A stretch of 13,328 bases of DNA from an uncultured Eubacteriales bacterium (GTDB lineage Bacteria; Bacillota; Clostridia; Oscillospirales; Acutalibacteraceae). Positions 1-5,995 of the stretch are shown one piece after another. The notes under the pieces are model-generated. The model made no database searches. It had not been told where the DNA came from and saw only the letters and a list, made by a program, of their open reading frames with translations. The position numbers were made by a program, and so were the translations under genes. The stretch is from contig ONYV01000005.1 in NCBI GenBank assembly GCA_900322105.1, forward strand, positions 1-13,328, written 5' to 3'. The number at the start of each line of letters is the position of its first letter. Positions within the stretch are counted from its first letter, which is position 1.

Positions 1-312
1 ATGCTGAAAAAGCAAAAAGCCGAAAAACGTGACGCTGTTGTTGTGGAGCTGACCAATGAGCTTTCCGAGTGTCTGCCCGATCACGCCTTACTGCAAAAGA
101 CAGAAGAACGGGAGCTTGGCGAGATCATCAGCGGCTTTTTGAGATCCGTTTCAAAAGAGAACCGTGTGATCTTCATCAGAAGATACTTTCTGACAGAATC
201 CGTGACCGAAATCGCAAAGGCTCTTGGCATCAGCGAAAGCAAGGTGAAAAGCGCTCTTTTCAGAACAAGAAACAAGCTCAGGGACTGCCTGTCAAAGGAG
301 GAATTATTATGA
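1..312 (+). CDS. ECF-type RNA polymerase sigma factor, C-terminal part (5' end outside the window)
   Basis: The visible 103 residues are the C-terminal half of an extracytoplasmic-function sigma-70 factor. Residues about 45-98 form region 4, a helix-turn-helix that recognises the -35 element; the stretch EIAKALGISESKVKSALFRT is the typical HTH. The segment before it (EKR...NELSECLPD) resembles the linker between regions 2 and 4 in clostridial ECF factors. Region 2, which binds the -10 element and core polymerase, is missing, and ECF factors are usually 160-190 residues long. The ATG at position 1 is therefore probably an internal methionine and the gene starts upstream of the window. Its stop codon (310-312) overlaps the start of the next gene in an ATGA arrangement, so the two are translationally coupled. 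The family call is firm; the target promoters are unknown. Confidence 0.85.
   Translation: MLKKQKAEKRDAVVVELTNELSECLPDHALLQKTEERELGEIISGFLRSVSKENRVIFIRRYFLTESVTEIAKALGISESKVKSALFRTRNKLRDCLSKEELL
294..301 (+). promoter_or_regulatory. Strong ribosome binding site AAAGGAGG, decides the start at 309
   Basis: AAAGGAGG lies 7 bases before the ATG at 309, inside the end of the sigma gene. The same reading frame is open back to 69, but that longer version would run out of frame through the conserved sigma region 4 and has no comparable ribosome binding site. Confidence 0.85.
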
Positions 313-1523
313 AGAAAAACAAACTGTTTTCATCACTCAGCCATCTGGACGAAGATCTTTTGAACGAAGCCGTATCCGCTTCTCAAAAGAAAGCATTTCC
401 CGTCGGAAAAATTGCCGCAGCAGCAGCGGCACTGATCTTTATCGCTCTGTCCGCAGCGGTGCTTGTGAACATCCATCAGCCAAAGAACATCACCGCAGAA
501 AACAGCGGCAGCAAAGCGCAGATCTCTGAAAAAGCAGATGCTAAGCCATCAGACACACCGCAGAGTTCAGCTTCAGCAGAAAAGCCTGAAAATTCCGAAC
601 CTTCGATCACTCCGTCAACTGCGGAGAACAGCTCAAAACCGCTTGACTTCTCATCCTCTGCCGCAATCGACCCCGAAACAGACCTTTCCGCACCCATACA
701 GGAAGTGCCAAACACAGATACAGAACCCTCTGTATCTCAAAGCAGCTCTGCCGTATCGGGTGTTGATGATACAGAAGAGCACAGCGAGGTCATTCCTGTC
801 AAGCCGCCTGTCGGAGAGGAAGATTCCGATATGGCAGGATTCCTCATCAAGGACGGTCAGACCTATATGCAGGTATTCAATCAAACCGAATATACCTTAG
901 ATCAGGACATCGGACGGGTCGGTGACTTTGCAGGATATTACAGCGGCCGTGAAGACAACAGCAGGGTATATACCGTCAAAGAGGATGACAAAATACTGGT
1001 CGTTCAGTTTGAAGCAGGCGGCAGCGTAACGCTCATGCTCTGGGAAGAGTACGCTGTTGACCGTATGGGATATTACTTCTACCACGGTCTGCGCGTTGAC
1101 CGTTCCCTGATGGCGGCGCTCTCTTCAGGCGACAGCAAAACTTACTCCGTCTATGCCACAAGACCCGATTCTGATGATATGTATGACTATGAATACAACG
1201 GAAAAACCATTCGTGAGATCAAAGCAGCTTTGGAGGAATCGTGGAAAACCGAACACGGAAAGTACAATCCTCTCGAAGAAGAATATCAGGCAGCACTGCA
1301 CGCTTTCCTCAAAGAAAAGATCCGCTATATCTATGAGCTGCTGATCTCAAAAGGCATAAAGGCTGAACTGATCAACGAAGTACGGTGTGAGATCGAAGTC
1401 ACAAAGAAACAGTTTGATGCGTTTGCTGACAGCACTGCTTATCTTGACGAATTTGCTTTCGGCCTCAGTTCGGGAGGATATTTCATAGATGAGGAGCCCG
1501 AACCTGAACCTGTCGCTGAATAA
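309..1523 (+). CDS. Single-pass membrane protein, probable anti-sigma factor for the upstream ECF sigma
   Basis: This is a 404-residue protein that I do not recognise by name. Residues 1-33 are a short cytoplasmic segment (FSSLSHLDEDLLNEA), a helix typical of small clostridial anti-sigma proteins. Residues about 34-55 are an Ala/Ile/Leu-rich membrane helix. Residues about 58-172 are a low-complexity Ser/Thr/Pro/Glu/Ala-rich linker, probably outside the membrane and spanning the cell wall. Residues about 176-390 are a compact extracellular domain rich in Tyr, Asp and Glu, followed by an acidic tail EPEPEPVAE. No catalytic motif is visible. The ATGA overlap with the sigma gene and the topology suggest that it holds the sigma factor at the membrane and senses something outside. 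The anti-sigma role is inference from context; the ectodomain ligand cannot be predicted. Confidence 0.65.
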   Translation: MKKNKLFSSLSHLDEDLLNEAVSASQKKAFPVGKIAAAAAALIFIALSAAVLVNIHQPKNITAENSGSKAQISEKADAKPSDTPQSSASAEKPENSEPSITPSTAENSSKPLDFSSSAAIDPETDLSAPIQEVPNTDTEPSVSQSSSAVSGVDDTEEHSEVIPVKPPVGEEDSDMAGFLIKDGQTYMQVFNQTEYTLDQDIGRVGDFAGYYSGREDNSRVYTVKEDDKILVVQFEAGGSVTLMLWEEYAVDRMGYYFYHGLRVDRSLMAALSSGDSKTYSVYATRPDSDDMYDYEYNGKTIREIKAALEESWKTEHGKYNPLEEEYQAALHAFLKEKIRYIYELLISKGIKAELINEVRCEIEVTKKQFDAFADSTAYLDEFAFGLSSGGYFIDEEPEPEPVAE

Positions 1524-1585
1524 ACTTTTGATGGTGTTGTCCGCCGTACTCTTATGGGAGCTAATCTCTTTCTGATCGGACGCTC

Positions 1586-1641
1586 TGCAAAGCAAATGCC
1601 GTGCCGAGCATAGCGGTACGGTCAAACAACGCTTCTTTGCA
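1586..1641 (+). other. Predicted two-stem RNA structure downstream of the sigma operon
   Basis: An outer stem TGCAAAG (1586-1592) / CTTTGCA (1635-1641) encloses an inner stem CCGTGCC (1599-1605) / GGTACGG (1615-1621) with a 9-base loop. The single non-Watson-Crick pair is G-U on the plus-strand RNA but would be an A-C mismatch on the minus strand, so the structure fits the 3' untranslated region of the plus-strand operon. There is no U-tract directly after it. It may stabilise the 3' end or be chance. Confidence 0.3.
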
Positions 1642-1684
1642 AAAAACGAGTGCTGTTTTCGGACGCTCTCTTCTACCACAAAAC

Positions 1685-1733
1685 AAAAAAACAAGCGTAT
1701 CTGTGGAGTGGCTTCAGATACGCTTGCTTTTTT
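1685..1733. terminator. Bidirectional intrinsic terminator between convergent operons
   Basis: A perfect 12-bp inverted repeat (CAAGCGTATCTG at 1692-1703, its complement at 1715-1726) has an 11-base loop. It is followed on the plus strand by CTTTTTT (1727-1733) and on the minus strand by seven T (complement of the A run 1685-1691). It can end both the sigma operon coming from the left and the glnN-amt operon coming from the right. Confidence 0.9.
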
Positions 1734-1793
1734 ATGATATGAACAGCGCAGGAAACAGAAAGCTCACGCGCCGTCATAAGCTGTTATATCATA
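1733..1793 (-). repeat. Long imperfect inverted repeat in the 3' region of the amt transcript
   Basis: TATGATAT-G-AACAGC (1733-1747) and GCTGTTATATCATA (1780-1793) are complementary over 14 bp with one bulged base, enclosing 32 bases. It sits between the amt stop codon and the bidirectional terminator, so it would be transcribed at the end of the glnN-amt mRNA. No U-tract follows it and no coding sequence is seen. A role in 3'-end stability is possible but unproven. Confidence 0.45.
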
Positions 1794-1796
1794 GAC

Positions 1797-1818
1797 TTCC
1801 TCGGAAACTTCCGAAGAA
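1797..1818 (-). other. Short hairpin just downstream of the amt stop codon
   Basis: A 9-bp stem with a four-base loop (arms 1797-1805 and 1810-1818) begins 5 bases after the amt stop. Its one imperfect pair is G-U on the minus-strand RNA and A-C on the plus strand, which fits a structure in the amt mRNA. There is no T run behind it, so it is not itself an intrinsic terminator. Confidence 0.4.
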
Positions 1819-1823
1819 CTGTC

Positions 1824-3551
1824 TTATGTTGTCTGATCCTGCAAAGCATCAAAACCTGTCTGACCTGTCCTGACCCTGACAACATCCTCAACGTCATAGA
1901 TAAAGATCTTACCGTCACCGATATGCCCTGTGTACAGCGCCTTCACCGCTGTGTCAACCACCGTTTTGACAGGGATCTTGCTCACAACGATATCGATCCT
2001 GATCTTCGGCAGCAAATTCATCTCAAGCGCTACGCCGCGGTAATATTCCGTGTTGCCTTTCTGAGCGCCGCAGCCAAGAACCTGCGTTACCGTCATTCCC
2101 GTTATCCCGATATTGGTCAGCGCTGTGTTCAGCTCGGTAAATTTGTTCTGCTTTGTGACGATGCTGATATTGGTCAGCTTTGGTCTGCTGCTGTTTTCGG
2201 TCTTGCCGACAGGCGACAGCAGATTGACTTCCACCGCCTTTTCCGGCGGTACGGTCTCCGGCGTTTTGGTCTTGCCCGTCAAAATCTGCGGCACCTGCAT
2301 GAAATCTGCATAGGAGCTTGCAAGACCATGCTCTGTCAAATCCAGCCCCTTGACCTCCTCCTCTTTGGAAGCACGCAGTCCGATCGTCTTTTTTATCACA
2401 AAGAAGATGAGCGACATCAGCGCAGCCGTATATACGCCGATGCAAAGAATGCCGAGCGCCTGTTTACCAAGCTGGACAAATCCGCCTCCGTACAGCAGAC
2501 CGAGCGAAGAAGCGTCTTTTGAGAAAATGCCGACTGCAAGCGTTCCCCAGATACCGTTGCACATATGAACGGCGACTGCGCCGACAGGATCGTCTACTTT
2601 CAGCTTGCTGTCTACGAATTCAACAGCGATCACTACAAGGATGCCTGCCACGATACCGATGATCAGTGCGCCTAAAATATCTACCGTATGACATCCTGCG
2701 GTGATCGCAACAAGTCCGGCAAGCGCACCGTTCAGCGACATGGATACATCCGGTTTTCCGTTTTTGATCCATGTGTAGAGCATCGTAGCGCAGGTCGCAG
2801 CGGCAGGCGCCACTGTCGTTGTCGCAAAGATCTGCGCAAGCTGTGTGACGTTTGAAGCGGCAGCTCCGTTGAACCCATACCAGCCAAACCAGAGGATAAA
2901 GACGCCCAAAGCTCCGAGCGTCAGACTGTGTCCGGGTATCGCGCGGGGCTTCCCCGATTTGGTATACTTCCCGATACGAGGTCCTACCATCGCCGCGCCG
3001 ATGAGCGCAGAGATGCCGCCGACCGTGTGGATGCAGGCAGATCCTGCAAAGTCGATGAATCCGAACTGCGCAAGCCATCCCTGACTGTTCCACACCCAAC
3101 CTGCTTCGATGGGATAGACCACAAGGCTGATAAGTCCGCTGTAAATACAGTAGGAAACGAACTTTGTCCTCTCTGCCATAGCGCCTGAAACGATGGTCGC
3201 GGCGGTAGCGCAGAAGATCAGGTTAAATACGAACGATGACCACGGGAAATGATCAAAATCCGTAAAGATATTCAGATTCGGTACGCCGATCAGACCGAAA
3301 AGATAATCCTCCGACATCATCAGACCAAAGCCCAGAAAGATGAACATGATCGTTCCGATACAAAAATCCATGAGGTTTTTCATGATGATGTTTCCTGCGT
3401 TCTTGGCTCTTGTAAAGCCTGTTTCCACCATTGCAAAGCCGCACTGCATAAAGAACACCAGCGCTGCGCCGATCAGAAACCATATACTGATGGTAAAAGC
3501 ATTCGCCTGTTCTACTGCTTGGGTGACTGCCGTTTTCAATGCGTCATCCAT
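1824..3551 (-). CDS. Ammonium transporter with fused C-terminal PII (GlnB/GlnK-like) domain
   Basis: This 575-residue inner membrane protein combines an Amt channel (about 1-390, with Amt-family membrane helices) with a full PII regulator (about 457-575). Conserved Amt residues are visible: the Asp in DFAG (D167), the pore twin histidines H175 and H329, the AMAER motif (124-128) and W159. The cytoplasmic tail GLRASKEEEVKGLD...HG (391-409) is the usual Amt regulatory tail. A linker of about 45 residues follows. The PII part has GMTVTQV, the T-loop (493-516) and the B-loop TGHIGDGK (541-548). With E. coli GlnB numbering Q39, R47, K58, K90, R101 and R103 are all present, but Tyr51 is Leu (L509). 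The protein probably imports ammonium and is plugged or opened by its own PII domain according to ATP/ADP and 2-oxoglutarate. It starts 48 bases after glnN, with GTGAGG before the ATG, and shares its transcript. Family and fusion are certain; cis-gating is inference. Confidence 0.95.
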   Translation of the reverse strand: MDDALKTAVTQAVEQANAFTISIWFLIGAALVFFMQCGFAMVETGFTRAKNAGNIIMKNLMDFCIGTIMFIFLGFGLMMSEDYLFGLIGVPNLNIFTDFDHFPWSSFVFNLIFCATAATIVSGAMAERTKFVSYCIYSGLISLVVYPIEAGWVWNSQGWLAQFGFIDFAGSACIHTVGGISALIGAAMVGPRIGKYTKSGKPRAIPGHSLTLGALGVFILWFGWYGFNGAAASNVTQLAQIFATTTVAPAAATCATMLYTWIKNGKPDVSMSLNGALAGLVAITAGCHTVDILGALIIGIVAGILVVIAVEFVDSKLKVDDPVGAVAVHMCNGIWGTLAVGIFSKDASSLGLLYGGGFVQLGKQALGILCIGVYTAALMSLIFFVIKKTIGLRASKEEEVKGLDLTEHGLASSYADFMQVPQILTGKTKTPETVPPEKAVEVNLLSPVGKTENSSRPKLTNISIVTKQNKFTELNTALTNIGITGMTVTQVLGCGAQKGNTEYYRGVALEMNLLPKIRIDIVVSKIPVKTVVDTAVKALYTGHIGDGKIFIYDVEDVVRVRTGQTGFDALQDQTT

Positions 3552-3599
3552 ATTTCCTCACCCTTTTCTGTTTTTCCTTTTTTCCTTTTCCTTTTATCA
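3552..3599 (-). other. Purine-rich spacer between glnN and amt
   Basis: Of the 48 bases between the glnN stop and the amt start, 43 are purines on the coding (minus) strand, with an unbroken run of 25 (3571-3595). It contains several AAGG blocks before the real ribosome binding site GTGAGG. No promoter or hairpin is visible, so amt is read as the second gene of the glnN operon. Confidence 0.6.
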
Positions 3600-5693
3600 T
3601 CAAACGCCGAACAGTATCTCTCCGTAGGAAGGATACGGCCAGAATTTTGCAGACGTCCTTTGTTCCATAGCGTCTCCGATCTGCCGCAGCTCGTCCATCA
3701 GCGCAAATACCGTATTGCGGTAATATTTTGCAAGTGTCAGACTGTCCTCACGATACTTTGCCGCATTTTCCACGGCAACACGCAATTCCTCCGTTTTCTT
3801 TTCAAACGCTTCACACCCTTCGGACAGCTTTCCGATCAGGCTGCTTTCGGGATAGACAGAATAGCTTTCTGAAAGCGCTTTCTTGGCAAGCGCCGTATCG
3901 GCAAGCTCTTTGACAAAGGCGATCACGGACGGCAGAATATTCTTTTCCGCCATTTCGATCATGCTCAGCGCTTCAATGCGCAGCTGCTTTGCATACTGCT
4001 CCAGCTCTATCTCATATCTTGCGCGGATCTCCGCTTCCGTCAGAATGCCGTTTCTGACAAAGAGGTCAATGTTCTTTCGGTCGATATAATGCTCCATCGC
4101 CTCAGGAAGTGAACGATAGTTGCAAAGTCCTCTCTTTTCGGCTTCCTTTACCCATTCCTCAGAATAGTTGTCACCGTTAAAGATAATATCCCGATGCTCC
4201 GTCAGCGTCTTTTTGATGAGGGCTTTCATCGCCGCTGTCAGATCCTCTGCGCCTTCCAGCTCCTGACAAAACTGTGAAAGCTCTTCTGCGACCATCGTGT
4301 TGAGCATATAATTCGGACAGCCGATATTCAGTGAAGAACCGAGCGCTCTGAACTCAAACTTATTTCCTGTGAAGGCAAAGGGAGAGGTTCTGTTGCGGTC
4401 AGAGGTATCCTTTTTGAAATCGGGCAGAACGTCTACCCCTGTCTGCATTTCTTTTTTGCGCTCAGGCACATACTCGCTGCCCTGAATGATCGAATCGACC
4501 AGCGCGCCAAGATCGTCTCCCAGATACATAGAAATGATCGCAGGCGGCGCTTCGTTTGCGCCAAGACGGTGATCGTTTCCTGCGGAAGCAACAGTGATCC
4601 TCAGAAGATCCTGATACTCATGCACTGCCTTTACGATTGCCGCTAAAAACAACTGGAACTGAAGATTGTTTTCGGGATTCTTTCCCGGGTCAAGAAGATT
4701 TTCGCCCGTATTGGTAGAGATCGACCAGTTATTGTGCTTGCCCGAACCGTTCACACCTGCAAAGGGCTTTTCGTGCAGCAGGCAGACAAGATCGTGCTTT
4801 TCCGCCGTCTTTTTCATGATCTCCATCGTCAGCTCATTGTGGTCGGTGGCAATGTTGGAAGTCTCGAAGATCGGCGCCAGCTCATGCTGCGACGGCGCTA
4901 CTTCATTATGTTTCGTCTTGGCAAAAATACCGAGCTTCCAGAGTTCTTCGTCCAGATCGTTCATAAATGCCGCCACTCTTGTTTTGATCGCGCCGAAATA
5001 ATGATCTTCCAGTTCCTGACCTTTGGGGGCGGGCGCGCCGAACAGCGTTCTTCCCGTAAAGATCAGATCGGGTCTTTGATCGTACGCCTTTTTGTCGATC
5101 AGAAAGTATTCCTGTTCGGGTCCTACTGTCGTATTCACTCTCGTGACGTCTTCTTTGCCCAACAGGTGCAGCAGCCTTACCGCAACGCTGCTCAGGCGTT
5201 CCATAGAACGCAAAAGCGGCGTTTTCTTATCGAGTACCTCGCCTGTATAGGAGCAGAACGCTGTCGGGATATAAAGCGTCTTGTCACGGATAAAAGCAGG
5301 GGAGGTCGGATCCCATGTGGTGTAGCCTCTTGCTTCAAAGGTAGCGCGGATGCCGCCCGAAGGGAAGCTCGATGCGTCAGGCTCTCCCTTGATCAGCTCC
5401 TTGCCCGAAAACTCCATAATGATCTGACCGTCGCCGACAGGGTAGATAAAGCTGTCGTGCTTTTCGGCGGTAACGCCCGTCATCGGCTGAAACCAGTGTG
5501 TATAATGGGTACAGCCCATCTCTACCGCCCATTCCTTCATCGCATTGGCTACCGCATTGGCAATGCTCAGATCCAGCGGTTCACCGTTCTTGATGGTCTT
5601 TTTCAACGCCTTATAAGTTGCGCAGGGAAGTCTTTCCTGCATTTTCTTGTCATTAAAAACCATAGAACCAAACATTTCAGGTACATTTGCCAT
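3600..5693 (-). CDS. glnN: Glutamine synthetase type III
   Basis: This 697-residue protein is a GSIII, which joins ammonium to glutamate using ATP to give glutamine in the cytoplasm. The length fits GSIII (about 700) and not GSI (about 450). Family marks are HWFQPMTGVTAEKHD (66-80) in the N-terminal domain, RATFEARGYTTWDPTSPAFI (116-135), the metal/glutamate-binding GPEQEYFLID (191-200), KHNEVAPSQHELAPIFE (261-277) and the ATP-side NGSGKHNNWS (315-324). The start ATG at 5693 has AGGAGAG about 9 bases before it. A longer open frame begins at 5798 but would start inside the promoter and lacks the conserved MANVPEMFG beginning. It is the first gene of an operon with the Amt-PII gene and lies back to back with gltB. 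Its leader carries a candidate ANTAR-controlled attenuator. The GSIII type is not known to be adenylylated, so control by transcription or direct effectors is likely. Confidence 0.97.
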   Translation of the reverse strand: MANVPEMFGSMVFNDKKMQERLPCATYKALKKTIKNGEPLDLSIANAVANAMKEWAVEMGCTHYTHWFQPMTGVTAEKHDSFIYPVGDGQIIMEFSGKELIKGEPDASSFPSGGIRATFEARGYTTWDPTSPAFIRDKTLYIPTAFCSYTGEVLDKKTPLLRSMERLSSVAVRLLHLLGKEDVTRVNTTVGPEQEYFLIDKKAYDQRPDLIFTGRTLFGAPAPKGQELEDHYFGAIKTRVAAFMNDLDEELWKLGIFAKTKHNEVAPSQHELAPIFETSNIATDHNELTMEIMKKTAEKHDLVCLLHEKPFAGVNGSGKHNNWSISTNTGENLLDPGKNPENNLQFQLFLAAIVKAVHEYQDLLRITVASAGNDHRLGANEAPPAIISMYLGDDLGALVDSIIQGSEYVPERKKEMQTGVDVLPDFKKDTSDRNRTSPFAFTGNKFEFRALGSSLNIGCPNYMLNTMVAEELSQFCQELEGAEDLTAAMKALIKKTLTEHRDIIFNGDNYSEEWVKEAEKRGLCNYRSLPEAMEHYIDRKNIDLFVRNGILTEAEIRARYEIELEQYAKQLRIEALSMIEMAEKNILPSVIAFVKELADTALAKKALSESYSVYPESSLIGKLSEGCEAFEKKTEELRVAVENAAKYREDSLTLAKYYRNTVFALMDELRQIGDAMEQRTSAKFWPYPSYGEILFGV

Positions 5694-5724
5694 GATCGTT
5701 TCTCTCCTGTCTTTCTTTTTTCTG

Positions 5725-5773
5725 AAAACAGCAAAGGCGCTGCAAGCATCTTTGCCTGCAACGCCTTTGTTGC
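5725..5773 (-). promoter_or_regulatory. Candidate ANTAR-type dual-hexaloop antiterminator/terminator in the glnN leader
   Basis: On the minus-strand RNA, hairpin P1 is GCAAC-AAAGGC-GTTGC (5773-5758) and hairpin P2 is AGGC-AAAGAT-GCTT (5757-5744). Both loops are six bases with A at position 1 and G at position 4, the known recognition signature of ANTAR-domain RNA-binding antiterminators. The same bases can instead form one 17-bp hairpin (arms 5769-5753 and 5748-5732, all pairs Watson-Crick or G-U) or a shorter one (GCAAAG 5755-5750 with CTTTGC 5736-5731). Either is followed by TGTTTT, as in a weak intrinsic terminator. The long hairpin excludes P1, and the short one excludes P2. The wobble pairs work only on the minus-strand RNA. 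The P2 stem is short (4 bp with one G-U) and the U-tract has only four U, so the call is good but unproven. Confidence 0.65.
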
Positions 5774-5786
5774 TTCCATGGCTGAA

Positions 5787-5815
5787 AGTATACACCAAGA
5801 TCGGCGAGTTGTCAA
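5787..5815 (-). promoter_or_regulatory. Sigma-A promoter of the glnN-amt operon
   Basis: Minus strand TTGACA (5815-5810), a 17-base spacer and TATACT (5792-5787) make a near-consensus housekeeping promoter. Transcription should start near 5779-5780, giving a leader of about 85 bases that contains the candidate attenuator. Confidence 0.88.
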
Positions 5816-5931
5816 GAGGATTTTTGCAATTTTTTATTTTTTATCTTGCAAAAATTTAGCAAATCAGGCTCTGTGCACTGTCAATTTTGCATGAAAATGA
5901 ATTTTTTGAAATATTTTGTTGCAAGTTCGTG
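5816..5931. promoter_or_regulatory. AT-rich divergent control region with TTTTGCA repeats
   Basis: This stretch lies between the two -35 boxes. It has an inverted repeat TTTTTGCAA (5821-5829) / TTGCAAAAA (5846-5854), a further TTTTGCA at 5885-5891 and a related TTTTGTTGCA at 5915-5924. It also holds several T6 tracts, at 5830-5835, 5837-5842 and 5902-5907. The inverted repeat directly abuts the glnN -35 box, the place expected for an activator or an UP element. The binding protein is unknown. Confidence 0.45.
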
Positions 5932-5960
5932 TTGACAAAACTGCATCTCCGCTCTATAAT
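5932..5960 (+). promoter_or_regulatory. Perfect-consensus sigma-A promoter of the gltB-gltD-dapL operon
   Basis: TTGACA (5932-5937), 17 bases, TATAAT (5955-5960): both hexamers match the consensus exactly. The expected start near 5967 leaves a leader of only about 30 bases, with ribosome binding site GAGAGG (5981-5986) 9 bases before the gltB ATG at 5996. No attenuator fits in this leader. Confidence 0.92.
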
Positions 5961-5995
5961 AGCGATATGATCCCAACAACGAGAGGACGATAACT

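Noticed and set aside
69..308. Upstream extension of the anti-sigma candidate frame
   Set aside because: It overlaps sigma region 4 in another frame and its sequence is basic shadow code; the AAAGGAGG site fixes the start at 309.
5603..5779. Leaderless small open frame starting at the predicted glnN transcription start (58 residues)
   Set aside because: An ATG sits almost exactly at the expected start site and the frame stays open through the leader, but it overlaps glnN out of frame. The hairpin pairing explains the leader bases better than coding does.
5694..5798. Longer glnN start at 5798
   Set aside because: The start would lie inside the promoter spacer, upstream of the predicted transcription start, and the added residues translate the leader hairpins.
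4734..5894. Long plus-strand open frame opposite glnN (386 codons)
   Set aside because: It is antisense to the strongly conserved GSIII sequence, has Arg/Cys/His-rich composition typical of a shadow frame, and runs through the divergent promoter region.
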